A DNA stretch of 64,000 nt. It comes from Celoporthe dispersa (lineage: Eukaryota > Ascomycota > Sordariomycetes > Diaporthales > Cryphonectriaceae). The first letter of the stretch is position 1, and every line of letters starts with the position of its first letter. The notes under the pieces are model-generated. The model saw only the letters and a program-made list of their open reading frames with translations. It ran no database searches and was not told where the DNA came from. Below are positions 46,301 through 58,753 of this stretch, in pieces. Location of the stretch: assembly GCA_016584495.1 (NCBI GenBank), contig WAID01000004.1, positions 2,790,001 to 2,854,000 on the forward strand, given 5' to 3'. The translations under genes and the position numbers were made by a program.

Positions 46301-48492
46301 TAATATTGAACCTCCTGGACGGCGACAGACGTCTGGATAAGCAGCACAGCCTGACGATGAGAAAATCCACGCCATACAACAGCATGATAGACGCCAGCAG
46401 CATCTCCCTCCTGGATGAAGAATGGCTGTACAATTATCCCGACTTCCTCATGACCGAGGACATTGACATCCGGCAATCCGTCGAGTCTCTCAAAGATGAG
46501 AGCTCATCCGAGTCTACCGCGGCAATGGTCGGCACTATCGTTAGCAAAGGTCTCGAGAAGATGTCTCCCGTATGCTTGGAAAGATTGACAGATTCGTACA
46601 ATTGGGAGGGATTCGTTCGGGATCCAATAACCTTTGTAGCGCAAACGGCGAAGCAGAAGCATCTGAGTAGAAAGCAGAAAGTGCTACAAGATCAGCGTGC
46701 ATGGGCGACACCTCTCCACAATGGATCCCTATGGGAAGAGATCCGTTATGCGCGGTCAGCAAAAAAAAGCCAAGAAGCGCTTCGTGTGGCTGCCGCACGC
46801 CAACATAGAGACATCACTCCTCTGCTGGTTGGCAAGCAGCGACTCGGATAAGCCTGCCATGTCTCTCTTCTTCGACCGCCACTCTAGGTATGAGAGCCAC
46901 TTGTGGGATGACACGACGCTGGTCCTGAATATCTGGCAGACGGAGATGCACATGAGATTCTTCGTGCTCGCCGACAAGGCGCAAGCACAACACATCGGGC
47001 TCCCAACCCCAAGCAGCGCTCCTTTCCCAGGTACCTCTGGGAAGGAGATACGACGCGCCTCCATGGGGTTCCGGTTTGATGGCGACTTTTTGACCGCTAC
47101 TGGACTTGTCATTTCATCCAATATTTGCCTAGTCTCAGACTGCACAAGGGCAAGGAGCTCGAAAATGCCAGCCCTCAAGATTCTTGGAATTTTGGCTTCA
47201 ACCACCATCTCTCCAAAAGGCCTCAGGAAAAGCACTGGTGGCAGCGGAAAGTCCTCGAGCTGCATCTGCTGCATCGCATGTTGAGTTCTGCTGTCGCCGG
47301 TTCGGTGGACATCCTGACACAGGTCAGAGACGATCTTGGGATTGGAGAGAGTGCCCTGTCTTTCTCCATCTTGAACAACCAGGCCCACTCGAGATCGAGA
47401 CACAACTGGCAGGAGTACGAATACATCCTCCAGGCCGCGGAGGAGGACTTGACATCTATCCTCAACACACTCCAGAAGTGGAATACCAGGGAGCATGACC
47501 GCGGCCCAGAAAAGCCCAGATGGACCCGGAACGATGAGAGAAAGTACCGAGGACACATCAACAAGTTCCGGTCACAGACGGAGAGGTCGGCATGGGACCT
47601 CGAGGATAACCGCGACAGCATGCGGAAGCTCCGGGAGACGCTCACCACGATCCGGGAAAAAGCCCGGGACGACCTGGAGGTCGAACGAGAGGGCAATATT
47701 CGGTACTTCACCTATGTAACTGTCATCTTCCTGCCTCTGGGCTTCGCAGCAAGCTTCTACAGCATGAGCGGACCCCCAGAGAACCAGCTGATCGTCTCAC
47801 TGGTCAAGTTTGCGGCTGCTGCCTTTGCTGTCACGGTGGTCTTGCTGTTCTGCGCGAAGATGTTCTTCGAGGTGGCCGATGCCATCGTGGGTGGTCTTCA
47901 GTCTAGTGCATGGGAACCCGTCCGGCACAGTGTGGGAGACCCTTTCCAGAACATGAGAAAAGCGGCTGCGCGTTCCGTCAAGGATTACGCGCGCTCTGCC
48001 AGAGAGAACAGTATACTGCTGAACGGAAGTGCCAGTGCTGCCCGGGATAGACCTACACGACGAGGGTCTGAGGCCGGTGGTGATGATAGGATCACATCTG
48101 CTGATGTGACCAGACCTGCCGAGACCAAGGGCCCAATGTCGACCTTTCGGTTCTGGCCGGCGTATCTATTCCTTGAGCTGCCAGCTCGCAGGCTGTCCCT
48201 GGCCATGACGGCGCTCGAGCAGAGACGATTCTCAAAAGAGGCAATTATGAGTATCGCCCTTGTGGTTGTCGACTTGCCTGTCTACGGAACATCCTGGATG
48301 CTGCGGATCATAACTGGTAATTTTCTGAGTCTCACGAGGATCTTACGAGGTAAGCAAATGAGCCCCGATCCGAATTTTTTGGTATTATCCAATCTGACCA
48401 GACCAGAATGCTTCCGACTACTATTATTGCCTTCTAAGAAAAAAAGACCCAAGCCTGAGAACTCAAAGTTTGGACTCACCCGCCAGTTTTGA
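43396..48492 (+). CDS. Very large CorA-like membrane protein, 2 exons, four frameshifts
   Basis: This is a fungus-type giant protein with a CorA-like (PF01544) C-terminus. The model is 43396-44851 plus 44910-48492 (intron GTATGT...TTCAG), about 1678 aa after four single-base corrections. These are one extra G in G6 at 43531-43536, one extra near 43713, one extra A in A8 at 46761-46768 and one missing T in T5 at 47087-47091. The N-terminal domain includes VRWVNWRWPRYEWEADQVRI. A middle domain has YLPWLTAMKNSDRRKAYAWR, an Asp-rich tract (45475-45575) and further helical sequence. The C-terminal part has RYWTCHFIQYLPSLR, a coiled coil (LRETLTTIREKARDDLEVER) and two segments, YVTVIFLPLGFAASFYSMSG and VKFAAAAFAVTVVLLFCAKM. 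The GMN motif of true Mg channels is replaced by SMS. The start may lie further upstream, and the end after 48345 may be alternatively spliced. Confidence 0.72.
45475..45575. repeat. Coding GATGAC repeat (Asp-rich tract)
   Basis: Degenerate GATGAC/GATAAC units repeat across about 100 bases inside the CorA-like gene. They encode an acidic run of Asp with some Gly, Asn and Ser. Such a tract may bind cations or act as a flexible linker, and it is prone to length change. Confidence 0.8.
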
Positions 48493-48759
48493 CTCCCAAT
48501 CCGATTCCACAGAATTACAATCTTCACATCGCCTCCGCCTGATGACGAACCCACCACGACTATTCACTCCACTCCGGTTACTAGAAGAAAGTTTGAACAA
48601 GAAAAGCCTGGCGCGGTTCGGGGAGCACCAAGAAAAAATAGCCCGACAAGAAGGACAGAATTGATACCACCCCAACAGGTTTTGCGTGGGAGATGTGGGA
48701 ATCACAAATTCGACGAACTATCACAACTTGGTATGAAATACTATGATAAGGGATGGGCA

Positions 48760-49897
48760 TCATGCTGCGGGCAGAAAAGCAGAAAGATCAAAACCAGGAA
48801 CAGTCTTCGCAAGCTCAGCAACAGTCTCCTCCCACAACCTCTTCTGGGTCGTCTTGCCTTCTTCTGACAGAACAAACTTGGACGGGCTATCACCTTCTCA
48901 TCAGCTGCGTTCACAAGCCCCACACACAGGGACACCATTTGTGGATGGGGAACATACCAAGTCAGGCGCTGCTCGCTTAGATACCCTCCCTGGTGATCCG
49001 CATGACGCGTCACGGCGTCCGTCAGCGTGTGTGCGCCCTTCTCGGCGGACCACGCCAGAAGGTTGAGGCCGAAGGCCTCTATGGCCGTGTCACCACGGTG
49101 TAGGGACGTGGCGCAGAGGCCCGGGTTGACGAGGTTGATGACCACCTTGTCGGCGCTGACCTTGGATGCCAGCTCCCGCGCCCAGAGGACGTTCAGGAGC
49201 TTGGTGGTGCTATACCTGTCTATGCCCCGGGACTTGAACGAGTCCTTCTCGTCCAGGCGGGCCAGGATAGATGAGGCTTTTCTCTCATTGAAGGGCACCC
49301 AGAAGTGGACCTCGGACGAGACGATGAGCATGCGCGAGGGCGCGGCGACCTTCTCTGCGGTAGCCCTGAGGACCGGCAGGAGGAGCAGGGATAGAGCTGC
49401 CGTGCCAAGGTGGTTGACCTAAGCGGGTTCGTTAGCATACATGTGTGTGGTCTGCAAGTTTGGGGGGGGGGGTTTCTCCCTTATTCGTAAATACGCACCT
49501 GGACGTTCATCTCATGGCCGCCCTTGGAGAGCTGATACTCGAGGCTCTTGACACCAGCACACAGGATGACAATGTCGACGCGGTCGAGGGAGCCCGCGCG
49601 CTCGGCAAAGGCGGCCATGCTCTCGGGCGACTCGTAGTCGAGCTCCCAGACCTGTGCGTCGCACCTTGGGGCTACTTTCAGGACCTCCTGGCGGGCGGCC
49701 TCGCCCTTGGAGGCGCTCCGCACGGCGATGATGAGGCGCTCCAGCCCGTGCTGGGCCATCTCCTTGGAGGCTTCGAGGCCGAGGCCTACGTTGGCGCCCG
49801 TCATGATCATGGTCTTGCCGCTGAGGTTGACGGATTCGGGGAGCGGCTTGGGCCTGAAGGTGAGTTGGCGGTAGAAGAAGCCAGGTTGGGTACCCAT
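48760..49897 (-). CDS. Short-chain dehydrogenase/reductase, 3 exons
   Basis: This is a classical-type SDR, most like fungal retinol-dehydrogenase/WWOX-like reductases. The exons are 49897-49499, 49418-48958 and 48886-48760 (328 aa, no frameshift). Cofactor motif TGANVGLG lies at about residues 34-41, followed by LIIAVRSASKGEAARQEV, where the Arg suggests NADP(H). DIVILCAGV replaces the usual NNAG block, MLIVSSEVHFW holds the catalytic Ser region, and YSTTKLLNVLWARELA is the YxxxK active site. INLVNPGLCATSLHRG follows. The last intron (GTATGT...GATAG, 71 bp) is needed: without it the frame reads into unrelated basic sequence; with it the end is FVLSEEGKTTQKRLWEETVA. The first intron carries an 11-base poly-C tract. 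The physiological substrate is unknown. Confidence 0.88.
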
Positions 49898-49927
49898 TTT
49901 TTGTGTATGTGTATGTAACTTTATATA

Positions 49928-49966
<39 letters not shown>

Positions 49967-51239
49967 GTAGATATAGATGTATAGATTTCTTGTGTGTATG
50001 TTGTCGTATGTTGGTCAGCTGGGGAGGAAACAGGGAGGATGTTGGGTGAAATGGTATATATAGTAATGGAGATGAATTCTGGTCTCCCTTGGTAAAAAAA
50101 AAACCAAAAAAACCAATGTCTGGCGTGGCCTCTACCTAAATAGTCCAAAACATCTCCAATAGACAACACGGGATAAGAGGACATCAGCACAAGAGCCAAG
50201 ATCCCACCACATGATGACGTGGAAAAAGACAGACCATTGTGCCGCCCGTCCATCGACCCAAAGTCAGCTGCCAGTTGTCAGTGTAACAGTTTGACCTTCG
50301 GAGATATGCATCTGCTCTGGCGCCCGTGCCGAAGCACCAATCTGAGGGGCCCGGTGCTGTTTCCAAGGGGAGAACGGCCAGGTAACAAAGGATAAATTAG
50401 ATCTCGGCGTTGTGGTAAGCCAGTCGTCGTCGTCGGCTTTGGCACGCACCGGATCCGTCTTATCCCGTAGGAATCAGTGTGGAGCCCCTTCAGAATTATA
50501 CCACGGGAATATCACACACACGGAAATCATCCTGACGACCGTACAAGGCTGTTGACATTTCTAGGCAACCATTAGTCTAGGCAGTTCTATATATATATAT
50601 GTATGTGTGTGTGTGTGTGTGTTTACATCAACTACGTACGTGTTCGTGCCTGGCCTGGCCACCTTGGACGTGATTGAAGAGGTCGATGGATATGTTTCGG
50701 GATGACCGGGAGAAAAGACATACTCGGCCTCCCTCGCAGTCGCCTCGCAGTCAGTCGCCAGGCCTGGCTCGAATGCCGTCCTAATAATTCGTACAGTAAG
50801 TTGTTGTCCCATAACAGCCAGCCAGGAAGGATCTCTCCTTATTTTCATGATTTTTTTTCCTTCTTCATTCTTTTCGTTGTTGTCTGTGCAGCAGGCAGGA
50901 CCTTTTCACTGTTCATCTTGTCTGTCTTGGAGAGGGAAATGGGTTGCGGGTGTAAAGTTGAGGTTGCGAAGTAAGCAGCGCACCCCTGACGTAGACGTGC
51001 GTGCCCACCCCCACCAAAGGCGGGACCTGGACTTACAGCAGACGTGGGCCCCTGTCGCGAAAGTCGGCGTGGCATCTGGCGAGGAAACTGCAGCTTTTTG
51101 TTCAACGGGGGTCCTCCAACGGTCAGGTCCTCCTCTCTCCCCCCTTCACCCCTTCTCAACACCACAGACAGCCACCAGTTCCTCTCCTCCACCTCCCCTC
51201 CCCGCTCCTTCAGCTGCCAATCCTGCTTCCCAATTGGCA
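49898..51239. promoter_or_regulatory. Divergent region between SDR and She9 genes
   Basis: Contains a (GT)16 tract at 49931-49962 just upstream of the SDR start, a second short GT run at about 50600-50620 and poly-A runs near 50095-50115. CT-rich sequence before 51240 is probably the She9 leader. No gene is recognised. Confidence 0.45.
49931..49962. repeat. (GT)16 microsatellite upstream of SDR gene
   Basis: This is a perfect GT dinucleotide repeat starting 34 bases upstream of the SDR start codon, so it probably lies in the 5' untranslated region or core promoter. Confidence 0.9.
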
Positions 51240-52611
51240 ATGATGGGCCCTGTAGCTGCTGCTCGGCCCATCCTGAGGCCCGGGTCGACATTTTTAAGGA
51301 AGCAGCTCAGCGGCCCAGCATTAATGTCATCGAGGCCGACGTCGAGCTTCTCGAGCTTCAACAGACCACGGAGGCAGCTGTCGGTGTGCCTACAGTGTCG
51401 GTTACAGGGCCAGACACGCCGCTACTCGACCAACCCGCCGAGCTCGACCCCCCCTGGGCACCGGAGGGATCCAGAAGAAGCTGTCGACGACACTCCCGCC
51501 GCCGCCGCCTCGCCCTCGCCCTCGCCCTCGCCCTCGCCCTCCTCCTCCTCCTCCTCCCCACAAGAAGCAGCAGAACCACCATCAGCAACAGCTTCTGCTG
51601 CTGCTGCTGCCGCCGCCGCCCCCGAGCTCCCCTCCCAGGCCGACTCCCGCCGCTCCCCCCTCTCCCAGTCCTTCTCCGCCTTCATGGACAACCTCCAGTC
51701 GCGCGCCTTCGTCGCCTCGCAGACCCTCAACGACCTGACGGGCTACACAGCCATCGAGTCCATCAAGGCCGCCAACGCCCGCCTCGAGGCCGACCTCGCC
51801 ACCGCCCAGGAGACCCTGCGCGGCGCCCGCGCCCACTACAAGGCCGTCAACGCCCGCCGCGCCGCCACCCAGCGCGAGGTGACCGCCCTGCTCGCCCGCA
51901 AGGACACCTGGACCCCGTTCGACCTGGAGCGCTTCACCACGCTGTACAGGCAGGACCACGAGCTCGAGGCCGCGGTCGGCGAGGCGGGCGCCGCCCTGAC
52001 CGGGGCCGAGGCCGACGAGACCCGCCTGAGCCAGAGCCTCAACAGCGGCATCCTCCGCCGGTACCACGAGGAGCAGATCTGGAGCGACCGCATCCGCCGC
52101 CAGAGCACGTGGGGCACGTGGGGCCTCATGGGCGTCAACGTCCTGCTGTTCCTCGTCCTGCAGTTCGTCGCGGAGCCGTGGAAGCGGAACCGCCTGATGA
52201 AGGGCATCGCCGCCGAGGAGAAGGCTGCGCTCGAGGCGGTGCGGAGGGAGCTGGAGGAGGTGAGGGGCTTCCCTGGCCAGGAGGAATGAGCGGGAAGAGG
52301 AGGAGCAGGTTGCTGCTGCTGCTGCTGCTGCTTCTGCCGCTGCCGCCGCCACTACTACAGAGGGTGAGGCCGTGGCGCCAGGGTCGATCGTCGAGGATGC
52401 CGGGGTAGAGACGATCCCGGCACCAGAGGTTGTGTCGTGGAGGGAATTCCTCTCGGACCCGAGCCTGTGGAGGCCGGCGCTGGAGGATCTGTACAGCGAG
52501 AGGAGGATAGATCTGCGCATGAGGGACGCGAGCATCATCGCATTACAAGGTGCCGTGACCGGAGCGGCTGTTGTCGCCGGCGTGGCCTTGGTGACGTTGC
52601 GCCGAGCCTGA
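51240..52611 (+). CDS. SHE9: She9/Mdm33-type mitochondrial inner membrane protein, one frameshift
   Basis: She9 (Mdm33) is an inner-membrane protein of the mitochondrial matrix side that controls inner membrane fission and cristae shape. The intronless frame begins at 51240 with a basic, Ser/Arg-rich presequence (RPRRQLSVCLQCRLQGQTRR). Low-complexity Pro/Ser and Ala tracts follow, then the conserved part FSAFMDNLQSRAFVASQTLN, DLTGYTAIESIKAANARLEA. A coiled coil (ARRAATQREVTALLARKDTW, TPFDLERFTTLYRQDHELEA) precedes the first membrane segment (WGLMGVNVLLFLVLQFVAEP). At C3 52271-52273 one base too many produces an early stop at 52289. The other frame continues through an Ala-rich linker to VSWREFLSDPSLWRPALEDL, YSERRIDLRMRDASIIALQG and a second membrane segment. 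Without the extra base the protein is 456 aa, normal for the family. Confidence 0.88.
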
Positions 52612-53132
52612 TCTAGAGGTTGTCGTGTATCAACAAGAGACGTGTCCATCTCAAATAGAAAGAGGTCCGCATCATCTAGACCAATGTATGTATACAGTGC
52701 ATCTTCTAAGGTGGTCCTCAACCAATACGGCGGCGGCGCTTCATGGATCGGATTTCTCGCTCTCGCGATCTATTAAAAATATGCTATATTGCCCTTTCAA
52801 GCGGCTGTCGCACCTCGTCTACCCGTCACATCATTTACACAGCATCTAACACATCCAAACAAACGTGCATTGTTGTTGCGACAGGCGACTCGGAATCGCA
52901 AACGGACGTCGGCAGGTCCATCGAGAAAAATGACACTGGCTTCCTTCTGGCACCTTTTTATTGGACATACGATTAGTACCTCATCTCAAAGATGAAGCAG
53001 TAGCCCGGGTTTCCCCCCGCGAGTCCTTGAGGCGGCGATCCCTCGTCGTTGTAGGCACATAAGGGATATGCTTGTCCTGGAAGCTGCTCTTTTCGTTACG
53101 CCCAGCCATTGATTTAGGCTGCGTTCTAATCA
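52612..53132. other. Convergent 3' intergenic region, She9 / PKC1
   Basis: Tail-to-tail spacer with no gene seen. Short frames only. Confidence 0.45.
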
Positions 53133-56100
53133 CTACTCGAAGTCGGCAGTGTAGGAGAAGCCACGGAACTCCTCCTGCATAGCTTGCGACAGGACTGCAC
53201 CTCAGGTTAGTCATCAGGAATTGGCTCAGGGGGAGGGAACGGCAGGACATACCAGACTGAACAGGGGTGAGCACCGGCGTGACGCTGGTAAACTCGGAGT
53301 CGAAGTTGCTGGTATCGGTTGCATTCTTGATCTGGGGCATGAAGGGCGGCGCCACCTTCTTGTGGTATATGTCATCCCAGTTGATGTTGCGGAAGAAAGG
53401 TTGGCTCATGACCTCCTGGGCATCGGTGGGGCCGCTTCCCAGTCGCTGGTCCGGCTCACGGGTGAGCAACTTCTGCAGGATCGAGACCGAGTCCCGCGGC
53501 ATGTGAATCGGGTACAGAGGCTCGTCAGCCAGGATTGCGTCGTATATTTCGTCTTCGTCCTCGCCTCGGAATGGAGACTGTTGCAGCAGCATTTGGTAGA
53601 TGAGAACACCAAAGGCCCACCAGTCAACAGCGCGTCCATATTTCTTGTCCAGCAGAATCTAAACCAGAGTTAGTATGTACGATCAGGTAGGATTCACGTG
53701 GTGTTGGGGGGGGGGGGGCGAGTGCTATTTTTCTTTTATCTCACCTCGGGCGCCATAAACTCAGGAGTACCGCAGAAAGTACTCGTCGTCGATCCATACC
53801 ACATGTCTTCCTTGCACAGACCGTAATCTGCAATCTTGACGTGGCCGTCAAGTGACAAAAGGATATTGTCGAGTTTCAAGTCTCGATAAATAACACCATT
53901 CTCGTGGAAATATTTGAGGGCTAGGCAGACCTCGGCGGCGTAGAATCTAAACAATTTTAGTGCTGCGCTGCGGAGATGGAAAAGGCCGTCAACAACTTAC
54001 TGGGCACGCTTCGTCCCGAACTGACCACGCTGGATGTGCAGCATCAGATCACCACCGCTGACGTACTCCATCACGAAGTACACGCGGGTCTCCGTCTGGA
54101 AACAGGCGTGCAGGTTGGTCAGGAAGGGGTGTCGCTCTCGGTTGGCAATCAAGAAGACCCTCTTCTCGGATCGAATGCTCTCGACCTCGTCGTTCTCGAT
54201 GATAAACTCCTTCTTCAGGACCTTGATGGCGTAGAGCTTGCGGGACCGCTTTGTCTCGGCCAGCATGACCTTTCCAAAATTGCCCTTTCCGAGCACGGCG
54301 AGGAAGTTGAAGTGGTCCAGGCCAATGCGCATGCCAGTGCCCGGATCCGTGGCGGAAGGCAGGGGCTTCTTTCCCGGCGCGGACACAGCCGAAGAGGTAG
54401 TTGGTGAAGGGGCTGTGGGTTCTGGCTGCGGCTTGGGCTGGGTCATCGGCGCAGGCATGATTTGCTGGTAAGACTGCTGCTGCTGTATCGGTGGAGGCTG
54501 GGCAGGTCGGGCCTGCGGCATAGGCTGGCCGTACTGCTGGTTGTTCACGTTGGCGTAATCAGCCGGGTTGTACTTTCGTTGCTGGGTCGGGCTGCCGTAT
54601 TGTTGAGACGCATAAGGATCCTCCTGCGCCTGGTCGGGCCTCGGGAACGAGTCCTGGCGGGCCATGTAATCTTGCTGTCCTCCCTGCTGCGGCCTTGGTG
54701 ACTGGGCGCCAACTGCTCCGCTCATCGCCATCGTTGCTGCAGCCGCCGCATCTGATGAGGCCGAGCCTCGACCGCCCTGTTGGAGCTCTGGGGATGGCTG
54801 GCCATACGTCCTCCTCGCCGCCTCGGCAGCCTGTGGAGAGGGCTGGTTGTACGAGTTCATGCTGGTCCGATCGTAAAGGGTGGAGGATTGAGAGCTCGGT
54901 GGGCTGCCGGCGCTTGAGCGCAGCGTCCTCTCGCTCAACGACGTCTTCTGGGACTGTCGCTGTCTCTGGGTCCTCATACCTTCAAGGATCTTATTTGCAT
55001 TGACCATAGACATGCCGCAGAAATCAGGAACCAAATGCACGCATTGAGCGTGGGCAGTGAGACCACATTCAGAGCACTTTCTGCAGTTCTTCTTGCCGAA
55101 AGGCAGCAGAGAACCACAATGACAACACCAGTTTGCCGTGAGGTTCGAGAAGGTCTGGAACCTGTGGGGGATCCTATGGTTGATCTTCTCTTCGTCGGGA
55201 TCGGTCTCGGCATTGGATTTGCTGATGCACTTGGTGACGACGCTTGTGTAGCACTTTGTGTGGCAAGTATACTTGCAATCCTCGCACTGCATGCCGGCAG
55301 AATACTTGAGAAAGTCGCCACAGAACGCGCAGCGCATGATGTTGTAGAACTGGCGCTGTACAAACTTGTGCCCGTAGATATCGTGCACTTCTTCCTTGCG
55401 CTGGCGCACGGCGCCCTTCCGCCCGAGACCCGCATCGAACTTCTGCATGTTGTTTGTCTGCTTGATGAAGTTCAGATTCAGCTGGATCTGGCCGGTAGGC
55501 TCCAGGTTGAACCAGCCGTCGATGGGCTGGTTCACCTGGGGCTGGGCCTGGGGCGGTGGGTAGGTAGGCTGAGGGCTCTGGTAGCCGGGGGGAGGTGGGT
55601 GGGGGGCCGAACTGCGGCTGCGGCTGTTGTTGCTGTGGGTTCATGGGGAACTGCGCAGGAGCCCGCGAGTTGGCCATCCTGTCGGCTGAGACCCATCCGG
55701 AGTTGTTGATCTCGGCCTCGATCCTCTTTCTACGCAGCTCCTCAGCTATATCCGAGATACGGACCCAGAGCAGCCCTATGGGGAGGGCGTGCTCCCCGGG
55801 CTTGTCGTAGACCGTGAGCTCGATCTCGTTCGCCTTGTCGACCTCGATGGTGTGGTACTCGGCCTCCCACCTGTCGTTCTTGGTGGCCCGAGTTCGTGCC
55901 ATAACTTGGTCTTCGACCTTAACAGCGACAAAGGTATCGGCAGTCCGACTAAAACGTCCTGTAGGCGCATGGTCGACGTCTTTCACGGCGACGACCCGGA
56001 TCGAGAGCTGGCCGGACAGAGGTTTTCGCAGGTTCGGCATGTTGATACTATCGTCTGCAGGCCATCATGTTAGTGGGACAATTTCCTGGTGCGTCATGCT

Positions 56101-56938
56101 GCTCTCCCCCCCGGCTACGCACCATCGGCATTATCGGCGCTGTCAACGTCCACGTGGAGCTCTTCGTAGCGCTTGAGGGCCTGCTTCAGGAGTGTGATCT
56201 TCTGCCTGCTCTCGACCTTTCTGGCGGCAGCATCAGCGCGGCTCTTCTTATCACCCTCCATCTGGTACAGCTGGACCATCTTCTCGACGCCCTTGAGATA
56301 CTGCTCCTCGACGTTTAGCTTGAACTGGATCTGAGACAGCATGAGCTGGATGCGGGGGCCGAGGTAGGGTGTGTCGTATTTGATCAGATCTGGCGACGAG
56401 GGTCATGTCAGCTGTCTATCTCTCTCTCTCTCCCTCTCTCTCCCCCTTCTTACGCCCTCCGCCCTGTGGGCAGCAGGGCGGTGATGGGGTCGGGGACCGT
56501 ACCGAGCTTCGTAAAGTTTGGCCGTGGCTTGGGCGTAGAGCCTGGACCAGGCTGGGCGAAGGGCCCGCGAGGGGGCATCAGGTCAGTACCACCGATCTGA
56601 CTGTACTGAGGATCGCCTCCCGATGTTGGCATGCCGGATGCATCTTTGGGCGGAGGCATAGGAGGGCCATCAGAATCATTGCGTGACCCGTGTGGCCGTG
56701 AGGAGGAGCCCGGGGACCCTATGCTCATGTCGCCCATGCCCCGGCGCAGCTGCAGTTCCTTGAGCTTCTCCTCGAAGAATTCCAGGTTCCGCTTGCCCTC
56801 GCGCATCTGGTTGTCGAGCTTGGACCGGACCTGGTCATTGTTGGTCTGCTGGCGCATGAGATTGGCGGCCTGGATCAGAGCCTTCTCGCGCTCGATCTTC
56901 TTGTAGATATCCATCATCTTGTCTTCTTCGCCGCTCAT
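53133..56938 (-). CDS. PKC1: Protein kinase C (Pkc1), 6 exons, one frameshift
   Basis: Pkc1 is activated by Rho1 and drives the cell-wall-integrity MAP kinase cascade. The exons are 56938-56503, 56389-56123, 56054-54001, 53946-53745, 53658-53253 and 53194-53133. In order: HR1a (IYKKIEREKALIQAANLMRQ), HR1b (DLIKYDTPYLGPRIQLMLSQ), C2 (LSGQLSIRVVAVKDV), and paired C1 zinc fingers (HKFVQRQFYNIMRCAFCGDF and HRFQTFSNLTANWCCHCGSL). A Gln/Pro-rich linker precedes the kinase: LGKGNFGKVMLAE, YAIKVLKKE, IYRDLKLDN, IADYGLCKED (DYG for DFG, usual in fungal Pkc1) and FCGTPEFMAPE. The C-tail has a turn motif VTPVLTPVQS and hydrophobic motif FRGFSYTADFE. Between C2 and C1 one extra base in the G6 runs at 55587-55592 or 55601-55606 shifts the frame. 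Without it the spliced length gives 1141 aa. Confidence 0.95.
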
Positions 56939-58753
56939 GGTGGCGGTATTGAAGGCCTGCGCGGACGGGGCGCGCAGAGAGAAGGGGGGCGGGGGAAGAG
57001 AAAGAGAGAGAGAGAGAGGGGTTGAGAAGGGTGGGTGCGGTAACGGTGTGGGATGGGAGAAGAAGGGACCTGGAGGTTTTGGGTCGGGTCGTATCGCGTC
57101 AGGCGACACACCTTCGGTGGTGGGAGGGGGTTTTTCGAGGGCCAGGCAGGGCAGTGCAAGGTGTCTCTGTGCACTCGCAATCTGCACCAGGCTGCTGGAA
57201 TGTGGTAATGGTGGTGGTGGTGGTGGTTTCGACGTGGGCTTGGCCTGACCTGACCTGACGGGCAGTTCGCGGAGCGGTTGCAGCTTCTTGGGAGGATCGG
57301 TCGAGTTGGGCCCCGGTATCCGCAGGTATGAAAGAGAAGGGACCCACGAGTCGCCCAGAAGGCTAGGACTCCACTGCTAAGTCCTAGTTCCTGTCTTCTG
57401 CAGCGCAGCCACTGTCACTGCCACCTCCACCACAACAAGGCCTCTGCTCTGTTGGGCCTCAACTTTTGTAGATCAGATCAGCCCAACCGGCAGACTGAGC
57501 TGGGGAGAAATTTCAAACACGAGCAGGCCTCCCACGGTGGAGCGTCTTCCCGCCGACCCGATCAATCGATGTCAGTATGGCCGTGTGGGCAGGGTGATCA
57601 TGACAGGAGGCGATCTGTCGGTGGGTGGTCGGCTTCTTGTCTGTCTGGCGGTAGGAGGGAGGAGGGAAATGTCGTCAGCGAGGGTGGGTTGGTGTTAGGG
57701 CGTGCGTGTGCGTGTGCGTGTTAGAAAGAGGTTGACAGCAGCAGCATCGAAAATGGCGGGGCTTTTTTGTGTTTCGCATTCGGCACAGGAATCGCGAGAC
57801 GGGGAACGGGGGGAGGGGGAGGGCTACTGGAAAAACCAAGCAGCCAGGCAAGCAACCACCCGGCTTTGGAGGGGGGAGGGAGGGGAGCAGTCAGTGGGTG
57901 TCACCCCTCACTTGTTGCTCTGCTGGGCTCTCTACAGCGGGTGTGTTATCGCTGTCTTGTCGCTATGGGCCGTCCCTTGTCGCTAGAGAGGTATACAGCA
58001 GATCAGGCCAATCAGATCTAGCTACGGTCCCAAGCCTACAGGGATGCCGATAAGTAGTGTGTACCGCAACACGCGTCCAGGCGTTGTGGGGCAACCACCA
58101 ACTTGTCGTTCCAAAATATTTAGTGCAGTATGGCTAACTTTGATGACGAGAAGCACGCAAGGAAAGACTTTATATGTGCGTTTCAGAGAGGTTTTGAACA
58201 AGAAGCTGCGCTCAGGAGCCTCCTGCGTACTTCTCAGTGCAGCCGTTCCACGAACGAGCGGGTTGAGGCCCGGTGAGTATCGCCAGGCCGTGGAGAGATC
58301 TTGCAGAATTGCTGTAAATTCCCGTGCATGGCTACGCCCACCTCGCCGGGCCAGCTCATCAGACTCGTCACAAGCTCTGCTAGCACTCTAGGAACTACTA
58401 CCTAATACGTCAGCAAATAAGTGTTGAAGCATCGCCGTTTAGTATCTTGCTGAGTCGTGTGGTGATTATGGTCCTTCTTCTTCAATGAGCACCGTCCGTG
58501 GCTTAGTTGTGGGGCCTTCGTCACTCGCCTTCGTGACTTGTAAATGGCCTCTAGTCATGCCAGGGCAGGTGTTCACTGCAATAGCAGAGGCCTGTTGTGT
58601 TTGGAGGATATCGATGGCCGTCCAGAGCCACGATTCTAGACTCTATATCCTCTCCAGACCATCTTGCACTGCCACTCGCAACAGCAGCAGGACATTTGGT
58701 AATTAGACAAAGTATTCCTCTTCCATCTTCGTCACCGTTAACCCTCGATCGTA
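56939..58753. promoter_or_regulatory. Promoter of PKC1 and upstream region of eqolisin gene
   Basis: On the PKC1 side a GA-rich tract at 57000-57025 (CT-rich in the PKC1 leader) and a GGT/GGTGGT tract at 57205-57230 are seen. The rest contains no frame with recognisable domains. The 115-codon frame at 58044-58391 is not supported. Confidence 0.4.

Noticed and set aside
51582..52721. 379-codon minus-strand frame
   Set aside because: Antisense of She9; Ala/Gly/Leu-rich, produced by the GC-biased codons and repeats of the real gene.
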